Positions 26,685-35,155 of a stretch of 64,000 nt of DNA are shown in pieces. This stretch comes from Oxalobacter formigenes (GTDB lineage Bacteria; Pseudomonadota; Gammaproteobacteria; Burkholderiales; Burkholderiaceae_D), in NCBI RefSeq assembly GCF_027158485.1, contig NZ_JAMKYJ010000011.1; one strand, 5' to 3'. Position numbers and translations under genes: made by a program. Within the stretch, counting starts at the first letter, position 1; every line of letters starts with the position of its first letter. Below the pieces are notes generated by a model. That model did no database searches, was not told where the DNA came from, and saw nothing but the letters and a program-made list of their open reading frames with translations.

Positions 26685-27206
26685 CTATTTCTTTTTCTTC
26701 GGCGCCAGAACCATTACCATCTGGCGACCTTCCATTTTAGGAAACTGCTCTACCTGTCCGACGTCATCCAGATCCTGTTTCAGACGTTCGAGCATACGGA
26801 ATCCGATATCCTGATGAGCCATTTCACGTCCACGGAAACGCAGGGTGACCTTGCATTTGTCACCATCTTCGAGGAACTTTATCAAATTGCGTAATTTGAT
26901 ATTATAGTCCCCTTCGTCCGTTCCGGGGCGGAATTTGATTTCCTTGACCGAAACAACCTTCTGTTTCAGCTTCGCTTCATGGGCTTTTTTCTGTTCGGCA
27001 TATTTGAATTTGCCGTAATCCATGAGACGACAGACGGGCGGATGTGCATTGGGCGCGATCTCGACCAGATCGACGTCCGCTTCTTCCGCCAGCTTGAAAG
27101 CTTCCTGAAGGCTGACAATACCAATCGGCTCATTGTCAACGCCGACAAGGCGTACTTCCTGAGCCGAAATCTCCCCGTTCAGGCGATGTGACTTATCAGT
27201 AGCTAT
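26685..27206 (-). CDS. infC: Translation initiation factor IF-3, ATA start codon
   Basis: The frame contains no early ATG. The conserved N-terminus (ATDKSHRLNGEISAQEVRLV) begins after an ATA codon at 27206-27204, with a GGGG-rich ribosome-binding site six bases before it. This gives 173 residues, the normal IF-3 length, with N- and C-terminal domains joined at MDYGKFKYAEQKK. IF-3 prevents premature subunit joining and rejects non-standard start codons. Its own rare start (ATT in E. coli) lets it repress itself, and ATA would serve the same way. An in-frame ATC lies two codons upstream but is too near the Shine-Dalgarno sequence. Confidence 0.93.
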   Translation of the reverse strand: MATDKSHRLNGEISAQEVRLVGVDNEPIGIVSLQEAFKLAEEADVDLVEIAPNAHPPVCRLMDYGKFKYAEQKKAHEAKLKQKVVSVKEIKFRPGTDEGDYNIKLRNLIKFLEDGDKCKVTLRFRGREMAHQDIGFRMLERLKQDLDDVGQVEQFPKMEGRQMVMVLAPKKKK

Positions 27207-27250
27207 CTTGATTCCCCGCTTAAAAAAGTTATACCGTTTGCTTTCTGAAC

Positions 27251-29158
27251 TTATTGTTTCGACTGGATTTCGTTTTCCATACGAGCCATCAGTTCTTCAA
27301 CCGTCATGACGCCCAGATCGACGCCTCCACGTGCACGAACGGCAACTGTGTTTGCATTTTTTTCCTTATCGCCGACAACGATCAAATAAGGAACCTTGTT
27401 TACAGAATGATCGCGTATTTTATAGGTAATTTTTTCGTTTCGCAAATCCACTTCAGCCCTGAAACCTGCTTTTTTCATCGTTTGAACAACACTTTGCGCA
27501 TATTCGGCCTGTGAGTCCGAGATATTCAAAACGGTTGCGTGAACAGGTGCCAGCCACAAAGGCATCGCTCCGGCATGGTTTTCGATCAGAATACCGATAA
27601 AGCGTTCCAGCGAACCCAAAATGGCGCGATGGATCATGACGGGAATCTTGCGGGTGTTGTCTTCGGCGACATACTCGGCACCCAGTCTCATCGGCATGGA
27701 AAAATCAACCTGGATCGTACCGCACTGCCACATCCGTCCAATGGCGTCTTTCAGGGTGTATTCGATTTTTGGACCATAGAAGGCACCATCGCCCGGCGAC
27801 AGTTCATATGAACAGCCGGAACGTTCCAGCGACTGGATCAATGCGTTTTCAGCCTTGTCCCACGCTTCGTCGGAACCTACCCGTTTTTCCGGCCGGGTTG
27901 CGATCTTGTAAATGATGTCTGTAAAGCCGAAGTCCTGATAAACTTTTTTCAACAAATCGGTGAAAGCGACGCATTCGTCCAGAATCTGGTCTTCGGTACA
28001 GAAGATATGCCCATCATCTTGAGTGAATCCGCGAACGCGCATCATGCCATGCAACGAGCCGGATGGCTCGTTACGATGGCATTGGCCGAATTCGCCATAA
28101 CGCAACGGCAATTCACGATAGGAGTGCAGATTGGAACGATAAATCTGGACATGTCCCGGACAGTTCATCGGTTTTAACGCATAAATGCGGTTTTCCGATT
28201 CGGTCGTGAACATATTTTCCTTATAGTTGTCCCAATGGCCGGATTTTTCCCACAGGGAACGATCCAGAATCTGCGGCCCCTTGACTTCCTGATAGCCATT
28301 TTCCTGATAGACGCGACGCATGTACTGTTCGACCTGTTGCCAGATCGTCCAGCCTTTTGCATGCCAGAAAATCAGGCCCGGCGCTTCATCCTGGAAATGG
28401 AACAGGTCCAGCGAACGCCCCAGACGGCGATGATCGCGTTTCTCAGCCTCTTCAAGCATATGAAGATAGGCGTCCTGATCTTCTTTTTTGGCCCATGCCG
28501 TTCCGTAAATGCGCTGCAGCATTTCATTATCCGAATTGCCGCGCCAGTATGCACCTGCCAGACGCATCAACTTGAAAACCTTCAGCTTGCCATTGGCCGG
28601 TACGTGAGGGCCACGGCACAAGTCGGTAAAGCCACCACTGGTATAAAGGGAGACATCTTCATTCTGCGGAATGGATTCGATGATTTCGGCCTTATAGTCT
28701 TCACCGATCGACTTGAAATAGGCGACCGCTTCGTCACGAGGCAACACTTTCCGGGTCACTTCCTCATTTTTGCGAGCCAGCTCGGTCATTTTCTTTTCAA
28801 TGGCCTGCAAATCTTCCGGCGTGAATGGACGTTTGTAGGAAAAATCGTAATAAAAGCCATTGTCGATCACAGGCCCGATCGTTACCTGTGCATCCGGGAA
28901 TAATTGCTTGACTGCATAAGCCAGCAAGTGAGCGGTTGAATGTCGCAGAATATCGACGCCTTCAGGATCCCGATCCGTCACGATAGACAGCTCGACATCG
29001 TTATCGATCATATAGGAAGTATCAACCAGTTTGCCGTTTACTTTTCCTGCGATAGCCGCTTTGGCAAGACCGCTGCCGATAGAGGCCGCTACCTGTGAAA
29101 CGGTTACCGGTTCATTGAATTCGCGTGCAGAACCGTCGGGAAGCCGAACTGAAATCAT
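27251..29158 (-). CDS. thrS: Threonine--tRNA ligase
   Basis: ATG 29158 is preceded by TTGGAGA and gives 635 residues. Domains in order are TGS (about 1-62), the TGS-linked editing domain with its HxxxH site (LRHSTAHLLAYAVKQL), the class II catalytic core with the zinc cysteine in MNCPGH near residue 330, and the C-terminal anticodon-binding domain. It charges tRNA-Thr. Upstream, a hairpin with a T-run (29228-29242) lies 70 bases before the start. A frame extending to 29179 starts at a non-optimal codon and overlaps the ribosome-binding site. Confidence 0.97.
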   Translation of the reverse strand: MISVRLPDGSAREFNEPVTVSQVAASIGSGLAKAAIAGKVNGKLVDTSYMIDNDVELSIVTDRDPEGVDILRHSTAHLLAYAVKQLFPDAQVTIGPVIDNGFYYDFSYKRPFTPEDLQAIEKKMTELARKNEEVTRKVLPRDEAVAYFKSIGEDYKAEIIESIPQNEDVSLYTSGGFTDLCRGPHVPANGKLKVFKLMRLAGAYWRGNSDNEMLQRIYGTAWAKKEDQDAYLHMLEEAEKRDHRRLGRSLDLFHFQDEAPGLIFWHAKGWTIWQQVEQYMRRVYQENGYQEVKGPQILDRSLWEKSGHWDNYKENMFTTESENRIYALKPMNCPGHVQIYRSNLHSYRELPLRYGEFGQCHRNEPSGSLHGMMRVRGFTQDDGHIFCTEDQILDECVAFTDLLKKVYQDFGFTDIIYKIATRPEKRVGSDEAWDKAENALIQSLERSGCSYELSPGDGAFYGPKIEYTLKDAIGRMWQCGTIQVDFSMPMRLGAEYVAEDNTRKIPVMIHRAILGSLERFIGILIENHAGAMPLWLAPVHATVLNISDSQAEYAQSVVQTMKKAGFRAEVDLRNEKITYKIRDHSVNKVPYLIVVGDKEKNANTVAVRARGGVDLGVMTVEELMARMENEIQSKQ

Positions 29159-29220
29159 GTTGTCTCCAAAAACCAGCACAAAAAGACGGCGCTAACCGTC
29201 ATATAAAATTAAAACGCAAC

Positions 29221-29247
29221 AAAAAAACGCGGGCCGGCCGCGCTTTT
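29221..29247 (-). terminator. Hairpin with T-run upstream of thrS
   Basis: CGCGG (29228-29232) pairs with CCGCG (29238-29242) around a GCCGG loop. Seven T residues follow on the minus strand. It lies between the tRNA-Val gene and thrS, and could end tRNA read-through or attenuate thrS. Confidence 0.6.
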
Positions 29248-29440
29248 CAGACATTCACTGGCATAAAAAACCGGCACAAGCGGAAGAAAAATGAAATTTT
29301 TGCCATTGAATAATCATCATTTGAGTAACTTTAGCACAGAACGAATTTCACACAAAGCCATGTTAAAGCCAACCGAAACCCGGGCGGATGAGCCAATATT
29401 CACATAAAAGGGATTTCATGAGCTGAAAAACCGACAAAAT

Positions 29441-29470
29441 AAAAAAACCGCTTCAAAAAAGAAGGGGTTT
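29441..29470 (-). terminator. Terminator of the tRNA-Val gene
   Basis: AAACCCCTTC pairs with GAAGCGGTTT across six T residues, with one C-C mismatch, and ends in a T-run on the minus strand, about 120 bases past the tRNA 3' end. Confidence 0.7.
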
Positions 29471-29588
29471 GATTGATAATGCCAGAAGAAAATCCCTTTT
29501 TGGGATATGAATGATTCCAGAAAAATCCCGTCAAACAAAAAGGGGAAAAACCGGAACCAGACAGACGGGGATTAACCCGAAAAGATGT

Positions 29589-29665
29589 TGGTAGGCACGA
29601 TTGGACTCGAACCAACGACCCCTACCATGTCAAGGTAGTGCTCTAACCAGCTGAGCTACGCGCCT
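29589..29665 (-). tRNA. tRNA-Val (anticodon GAC)
   Basis: The 77-nt sequence folds into a full cloverleaf: acceptor stem AGGCGCG with CGTGCCT, D arm with AGCTCAGCTGGTTAGAGC, anticodon stem CTACC/GGTAG with loop TTGACAT (anticodon GAC), T arm with GTTGG-TTCGAGT-CCAAT, discriminator A and an encoded CCA. It decodes GUC (and GUU). Confidence 0.97.
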
Positions 29666-29955
29666 AAAGATTGAAATTATAGCAGGACAAAATAAATTTT
29701 GGCAATACCTGTCATTCTTATGATCATCGCGTTGCGTCAGGACAACATTGAAGAATCTTAGTAAACTATCAACATTAATTGCACTTTCTGTTTACGCGAG
29801 CGTTGTAAAAAGAGAAAAAGTTTCATTCAATTAATAAATTTGATGCATTTGTATCTCATAAAGAGTTTAATAAACTGAACCCGGCTTTTCATGATTTCCC
29901 CAAATGTACATGTAATAATAATTAAACAAGATCCGATTCACGGTGAGGCACCTTT
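29666..29955. other. Intergenic region between tRNA-Val and the TolC-like gene
   Basis: This AT-rich stretch must hold divergent promoters for tRNA-Val and the secretion locus. No gene or strong inverted repeat was seen. Confidence 0.5.
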
Positions 29956-31491
29956 ATGAAATTCAAACTTCTTTCCCTTGCAATCAGCAGTGCATTTCTG
30001 ACGTTGTCCGGATTGGCAAATGCCCAGACGACGTTAACTGCCGCTGTCGATTACACGCTGCGCAACAACCCCGATGTGGCAATAGAGGCAAGGCAGAGAC
30101 GCTCGGTCGATGAGGCGCTTTTGGGTGCTTATAGCGGATATATGCCAAAAGTTGATCTCGGCTGGGGTATCGGCAAGGAAAAGGCCAAAAACAGCAACAC
30201 AGCCTATCAGTGGAGCGACAGCCTGACACGTCGTGAGAAATCGGTCACCCTGTCACAAATGCTTTTCGACAGTTTTGCAACGGCAAACGAAGTCGCCAGA
30301 AACCGGGCGCGCATGCAGTCCTCGGCTTATAAAGTATCCGGCACGGCCGAGCAAATCGCGTTGAAAGTGGTGGAATCCTATCTGGATGTCCTGCGTTTGC
30401 GTGAAAATGTCCGCCTGACCCAGGAAAACCTGCAGAACCACCAGAAAACCTACGACCAGATTTCCCTGCGTGCCACCAGCGGTATCGGTCGCCAGTCCGA
30501 CGTCGATCAGGCAGAAGCCCGTCTGGCCCTGGCCAAATCGAATCTGGTTTCCGCCGAAGCCAACTTGCGCGATGCGGAAATCAATTACCAGCGTTTTACC
30601 GGCAAGCATCCTGACGAGCTGATCCAGCCGGATGGCCCGACAGACGAAATCATGCCGAAAAATCTGGAAGACGCACTTGTAAAAGCACGCGAGAACAATC
30701 CACTCCTGAAACAGTCCAAAGCCGATATCGAGGCTGCAAACGCCCAATATAATGCGGCAAAATCAGCATTCGGCCCACGTTTCGACTTGCAGGCCGGCAT
30801 GAATTACACGGACGATTCCGGCGGGGTTGAAGGCCCGAACGATTCTAAATATGCCATGATCCGCATGAACTGGAATATTTTGCGCGGTGGAGCGGATTAT
30901 GCACGCCTCGGTGAAACAAAACAGCTTTCATATCAGGCAATGGAAATCATGAAACGTACGATGATGCAGCTCGACCAAAGCACGAGCCTGTCGTGGAACA
31001 CCTTCGTTTCCGCCCATGAACGCCTGCCAAGCCTCTTGCAACATGCCGAATCAAGCCTGGCTACCCGGGATGCTTACACCAAGCAGTTCAGTATCGGCCA
31101 GCGTACTCTGGTCGATTTGCTCGATACCGAAAACGAATATTACACATCGACTGTCGAATACGTTAACGGGCAGTACATGGAATTGTTTGCACGCTATCGC
31201 CTGATGGCCGACATGGGCACATTGCTCGCCTCCTTAAACGTCAAACCACTGGTTGAAAGCGATCCAGCCAGACGGGTCGAACACAGCAATCCATGGACTC
31301 GCAGCGACTACAAGAAAGAGGAAAAGAAACAGGCTGCCCTCATGCAGGAAGAACCGGCACAACCTGAACTTGAAGCTGATCCGGTAATAAAACCTGAAAC
31401 GGCAAAACCGGTTGAAGAGAAATCTTCGCTGGATAAAGAACCCGTTCTGAAACCACAGCCTGACTTGACGGCAAATCCCGACAAAAAATAG
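29956..31491 (+). CDS. TolC-family outer membrane protein of a type I secretion system (LapE-like)
   Basis: The 511-residue protein has a signal peptide (MKFKLLSLAISSAFLTLSGLANAQ, cleaved near residue 23) and two OEP repeats. The motifs LTAAVDYTLRNNPDVAIEAR and GQRTLVDLLDTENEYYTS are typical of the TolC/AggA branch used in type I secretion. It should form the trimeric outer-membrane tunnel docking with the fusion protein encoded at 37305. The last about 60 residues (acidic, Lys/Pro/Glu-rich) are a low-complexity extension after the barrel-tunnel domain. It heads the operon tolC-lapG-lapD. Confidence 0.9.
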   Translation: MKFKLLSLAISSAFLTLSGLANAQTTLTAAVDYTLRNNPDVAIEARQRRSVDEALLGAYSGYMPKVDLGWGIGKEKAKNSNTAYQWSDSLTRREKSVTLSQMLFDSFATANEVARNRARMQSSAYKVSGTAEQIALKVVESYLDVLRLRENVRLTQENLQNHQKTYDQISLRATSGIGRQSDVDQAEARLALAKSNLVSAEANLRDAEINYQRFTGKHPDELIQPDGPTDEIMPKNLEDALVKARENNPLLKQSKADIEAANAQYNAAKSAFGPRFDLQAGMNYTDDSGGVEGPNDSKYAMIRMNWNILRGGADYARLGETKQLSYQAMEIMKRTMMQLDQSTSLSWNTFVSAHERLPSLLQHAESSLATRDAYTKQFSIGQRTLVDLLDTENEYYTSTVEYVNGQYMELFARYRLMADMGTLLASLNVKPLVESDPARRVEHSNPWTRSDYKKEEKKQAALMQEEPAQPELEADPVIKPETAKPVEEKSSLDKEPVLKPQPDLTANPDKK

Positions 31492-31508
31492 TTTCCATCC
31501 TTTTGACA

Positions 31509-31541
31509 ATACCCGGCACGGTCCCGATCGCTGCCGGGTAT
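31509..31541 (+). terminator. Hairpin after the TolC-like gene
   Basis: ATACCCGGCA (31509-31518) pairs perfectly with TGCCGGGTAT (31532-31541). No T-run follows, so it may only partly terminate or may protect the mRNA 3' end. Confidence 0.55.
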
Positions 31542-31601
31542 ATTTATGTTTGAAAAAGAGATTTATGCAATAATCCGGTAATCCTTATCCGAAATTGTCA
31601 T

Positions 31602-32294
31602 ATGCTTTTTTCGCCATCAAAATACAAGCAGACATCCCAATTTTTCGGACGCTTATTATTTGTTATCTTATTAACAATAATATTGCCGTTGCTGCCTCAT
31701 GCAGCGGACGTACTCCCCCCCTTGACCGACGCCTACATTAACAGTGCCGCCACCAAATATGGCATCAGTGCAAAAAGGCGACTTCAGGAATGGGACAAAC
31801 TCATCAAACAAAACCAGAGTAAATCCGAGCCGGAAAAACTTCGTCTGGTAAACGACTTTTTCAACCGGATTCGATATGTTTCCGACCTCGAACATTGGGG
31901 CGTCGAAGATTTCTGGGCCACGCCAGCAGAATTACTGGCTTCAAACGGAGGCGATTGTGAAGACTATGCGATTGCAAAATATTTCACGCTTGTGGCAATG
32001 CATGTCGATCCCAACAAGCTCAAGATCACTTACGTGAAGGCTCGAGTCAATAACAAAATGATTGCGCATATGGTTCTGACATATTACACACAGCCGAACG
32101 CCGTCCCACTGGTTCTGGACAGTCTGAACAAACAGATCCGTCCTGCCACGCAGCGTCCTGACCTGACTCCGGTTTATGCATTCAATGGTGACGGTCTGTG
32201 GATTGTAAAGTCGCGTACTGAAAACAGGGTAGGCGGATCGGGAAAAATCCGTTTCTGGAACGAAATGAAAAGCAGGATGGGAAAAGAATTCTAG
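31602..32294 (+). CDS. lapG: LapG-like periplasmic transglutaminase-like cysteine protease
   Basis: The 230-residue protein has an N-terminal hydrophobic export segment (about 15-35). The bacterial transglutaminase-like cysteine protease (BTLCP, DUF920) triad is Cys119 in SNGGDCEDYA, His156 in KMIAHMVLT and Asp173 in LVLDSLN. In Pseudomonas, LapG cuts the N-terminal anchor of the giant adhesin LapA to release it from the cell surface, and is itself held inactive by LapD bound to cyclic-di-GMP. The gene next downstream is the matching lapD-like receptor, which strongly supports this role. Confidence 0.92.
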   Translation: MLFSPSKYKQTSQFFGRLLFVILLTIILPLLPHAADVLPPLTDAYINSAATKYGISAKRRLQEWDKLIKQNQSKSEPEKLRLVNDFFNRIRYVSDLEHWGVEDFWATPAELLASNGGDCEDYAIAKYFTLVAMHVDPNKLKITYVKARVNNKMIAHMVLTYYTQPNAVPLVLDSLNKQIRPATQRPDLTPVYAFNGDGLWIVKSRTENRVGGSGKIRFWNEMKSRMGKEF

Positions 32295-32412
32295 TACATA
32301 TTCGACACTGAAAAGACAAATGAAATCAATGAAAAACAGTCATCCGAAGCAAGTTATTTATCAATTAATTGTTTTTTATTGCTAAAATGTTATTAAACTG
32401 GAGACGACCGTT

Positions 32413-34398
32413 ATGACATTACGGCGACAATTAACTCTTATCATTGCAACGCTTTTCGTGTTGCTCTTTATCGGGACATTTTCTATCAATGTCCACAATA
32501 CGCGCGCCTATCTGAACGACCAGCTCAATAGCATCTCGCAGGACATGGCAACCTCACTGGGTCTGACCCTCTCACCTTACATGGCTGACGACGATATGGT
32601 TGTCGTTGAAAGCCACGTCAATGCCCTGTATGACAGCGGCTACTATCGGGAAATCGTCATTACCGACATCGACGGCAAACCTTTGATTGAACGTATCAGT
32701 ACACGTCCAGTCGAAAAAGTGCCTGCATGGTTCGTCAGGATGTTTCCGCTGGATACACCTCAGGGCGAAAGCCTGATCATGAGTGGCTGGAACCAGGCCG
32801 GTGCCGTTCGCGTCAGTGCGCATCCGGAATTCGCTTACATTCGCCTTTGGTCAACGTGCGTTCAGTCGTTTTATCTGTTTCTGATCGGCTTTGCCATCCT
32901 TTTCGGGCTGGTGCTTGTCGTCCTCCACTACATTCTTCGTCCACTGAAGGCTGTCCAGAAACAGGCGGAAGCCATATCGAACAAAGAGTACCTTATCCAG
33001 ACACAAATGCCATGGACGCTGGAACTTCGGGACGTCGTTTCCGCCATGAACATGATGTCGGGAAAAATCAGGGATATCTTCAGTGAGCAGGAAGCATCGC
33101 TTGAACGCATCCGCAATGCCGCTTACACCGATTCGACGACTGGTCTGGCCAATCGCACTTATTTCAATATGAGATTGCGCCATATGATCGAATCCGGAAC
33201 GGATTTTGAACATGGCGTACTGATGTTCATTGAAATCAGCCATTTGATCGAATTGAACAAACAATCCGGACATCTTGCAGGAGATACCCTCTTGAAAGGA
33301 GTCAGCCAGCTTATCAAGGACCGGATCAGCACTTTCCCTGCCAATGAAATCCTGCTCTCACGTCTTTCCGGCGCCACTTTTGCCGTCGCCATTTCCGGAA
33401 TTCCGGAAAAACAGGCGGAAGAATTCGCCAACTCGCTGGCATCGGATCTCTCCGGGCTGCATGAAAAAGGGTTGACGCCATTTACGGATGTCGGCCACAT
33501 CGGTCTGGCATTCCACACCAGCCAGAATTTGCCTGAACTCCTCTCGGAAGCCGACATGGCTTTGCGTGCTGCGCAAATCAAGGGACCTAACGCCGTCCAT
33601 TATCACCGCAACAATATTGCAGGTGATTTCGACAGCCTGACAGCAACACAATGGATTTCCCTGCTGAACAAGGTCATCGACGAAAAAAGATTTACCCTGT
33701 TATTGCAATCCGTCATGATGGCTGAAGACCCGGCAGTCATAAGGCAACAGGAAGTGCTGTTGCGCATTGCCAATGATGAGAACAAACTGATCCCGGCCAG
33801 TATTTTCATTCCGATGATTCATCACCACGGCCTGACCAGGGCACTCGATAAAATGATTGTCACCGCTGTGCTTGAACAGCTGGCAAAACAGGAAAATCTG
33901 GCAGGAAACGTTTCCGTCAACCTGATGCCGGCATCCATACAGGACCCTGAATTCGTGACCTGGCTCTCATCGACCCTTCTATCCCGGCCAAAACTGGCAA
34001 ACCGCCTGTTGTTTGAACTGGATGATTACGGGATTTCCCAGAACCTGTACGCCGCTTTGAACCTGCAACAGGCTATCGCTTCAACAGGTGCCGGAATCGG
34101 CATCGATCATTTCGGCAGAAACATTACGGCCCTGAGTTCGCTGGGGGCCCTGAAACCGGCCTATCTGAAAATCGACGGCAGTTTCATCCGGAATATCGAC
34201 ACCAACCGGGACAACCAGCAATTTGTCGAGCTGCTGGTCACCATGGCACATGCCCAGGACATTCTCGTTATTGCCGAATCCATTGAAAATGACAATGAAA
34301 TGGAAATGGTACGAAAACTCCGCGTCGATGGGTTACAAGGCTATGCCCTGCACCGTCCTGAAGTATGGATCAGCAATATTCCCGAGTCATTGAAATAA
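32413..34398 (+). CDS. lapD: LapD-like cyclic-di-GMP receptor (degenerate GGDEF-EAL)
   Basis: The 661-residue protein has two transmembrane helices (about 11-30 and 153-176) around a LapD/MoxY-type periplasmic sensor, a HAMP linker, a GGDEF domain from about 240 and an EAL domain from about 415. Both catalytic signatures are broken: the GGDEF site reads RLSGATF and the EAL site reads QEVLLR. It is therefore a binding protein rather than an enzyme, as in Pseudomonas LapD. When cyclic-di-GMP is high the EAL domain binds it and the periplasmic domain sequesters LapG, keeping adhesin on the surface. A 365-base gap follows. Confidence 0.92.
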   Translation: MTLRRQLTLIIATLFVLLFIGTFSINVHNTRAYLNDQLNSISQDMATSLGLTLSPYMADDDMVVVESHVNALYDSGYYREIVITDIDGKPLIERISTRPVEKVPAWFVRMFPLDTPQGESLIMSGWNQAGAVRVSAHPEFAYIRLWSTCVQSFYLFLIGFAILFGLVLVVLHYILRPLKAVQKQAEAISNKEYLIQTQMPWTLELRDVVSAMNMMSGKIRDIFSEQEASLERIRNAAYTDSTTGLANRTYFNMRLRHMIESGTDFEHGVLMFIEISHLIELNKQSGHLAGDTLLKGVSQLIKDRISTFPANEILLSRLSGATFAVAISGIPEKQAEEFANSLASDLSGLHEKGLTPFTDVGHIGLAFHTSQNLPELLSEADMALRAAQIKGPNAVHYHRNNIAGDFDSLTATQWISLLNKVIDEKRFTLLLQSVMMAEDPAVIRQQEVLLRIANDENKLIPASIFIPMIHHHGLTRALDKMIVTAVLEQLAKQENLAGNVSVNLMPASIQDPEFVTWLSSTLLSRPKLANRLLFELDDYGISQNLYAALNLQQAIASTGAGIGIDHFGRNITALSSLGALKPAYLKIDGSFIRNIDTNRDNQQFVELLVTMAHAQDILVIAESIENDNEMEMVRKLRVDGLQGYALHRPEVWISNIPESLK

Positions 34399-34763
34399 AC
34401 CGGAAAAAACGGCACCGATGTCTTCAATCCATAAACATCTTTTCGAAAACTGATGTTTATGGCTCTATACAATTTCCTGAAATTTCTTTTGATATTTCCG
34501 GTGCTTATGCGAATATTTTCATTCCATTACCCTTTTTCAGGATGTTTATAAATCTGTTTTTTCGTATAAACATGTTGCCTATTTACTAATAGCGACATTG
34601 CTCTGGGACAAATATCTTTTTTTGACATAAAATAAAACCGGTATTTCCTCACTGAAACACAAGGCTGTGATTAATAGGTAAAAACAGGCAGGACCCGGCC
34701 TTACTCAGGCAGTGTTCTTGTTCAACAAAATCAACCCCGGATTAACCTTGACGGGATACGACC
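34399..34763. other. Intergenic region between lapD and the small Lap-associated gene
   Basis: No gene is seen. A perfect 11-bp hairpin (34429-34439 with 34452-34462) lies 30 bases after lapD and may terminate it. Downstream AT-rich sequence probably holds a second promoter for the small gene, lapB and lapC. A second, weaker dyad (GTTTATA/TATAAAC) lies at about 34545-34572. No cyclic-di-GMP riboswitch signature was recognised. Confidence 0.55.
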
Positions 34764-35111
34764 ATGCCCTACATACAGCGAAATGAAAAAGGTGAAATCA
34801 TCGCCCTGACAGCGGATTCCACTGGACAAGACGACCAGCCGGTCGGACTGGACAACCCTGAAATCCTGCAATTTCTCGCAGGAAACGACAATCCTGCAAA
34901 AGGCGATCACTATTTCGAAATGCTGGCCCAGGATCTTCAACAGATTCGTATTCTGGAAGATTTGATCGACTTGCTGACGTCGAAAGGCATCATCATGTTT
35001 TCAGAATTGCCGGTAGCCGCGCAGCAAAAAATCCTTAACAAGAAAAGCATTCGCGAAAGTCTTGATCATGCCGGTGACATTCTCGTGCGTGACGAAGCCC
35101 CTCTTCTTTAA
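34764..35111 (+). CDS. Small protein of unknown function in the Lap secretion locus
   Basis: The 115-residue soluble protein begins MPYIQRNEKGEIIALTADS and has no signal peptide or transmembrane helix. The centre (ILEDLIDLLTSKGIIMFSELP, shown here in part) and the following VAAQQKILNKKSIRES are predicted helical. Similar proteins in Burkholderiales databases are, from memory, often labelled tryptophan-synthase-beta-like, but it is far too short for that enzyme and has no pyridoxal-phosphate motif. It sits 44 bases before the lapB-like transporter gene and should be co-transcribed with it. Role unknown; a cytoplasmic partner of the transporter or a regulator is possible. Confidence 0.75.
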   Translation: MPYIQRNEKGEIIALTADSTGQDDQPVGLDNPEILQFLAGNDNPAKGDHYFEMLAQDLQQIRILEDLIDLLTSKGIIMFSELPVAAQQKILNKKSIRESLDHAGDILVRDEAPLL

Positions 35112-35155
35112 TCAATTTTTATTATCCCGAATTCATTTTCAGAGACGACACTGCA

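Noticed and set aside
34399..34763. Cyclic-di-GMP riboswitch in the gap of the Lap locus
   Set aside because: No conserved GEMM core sequence was found; only simple hairpins are visible.
34764..35111. Tryptophan synthase beta chain as identity of the small protein
   Set aside because: At 115 residues it is under a third of that enzyme and lacks the pyridoxal-phosphate lysine motif.
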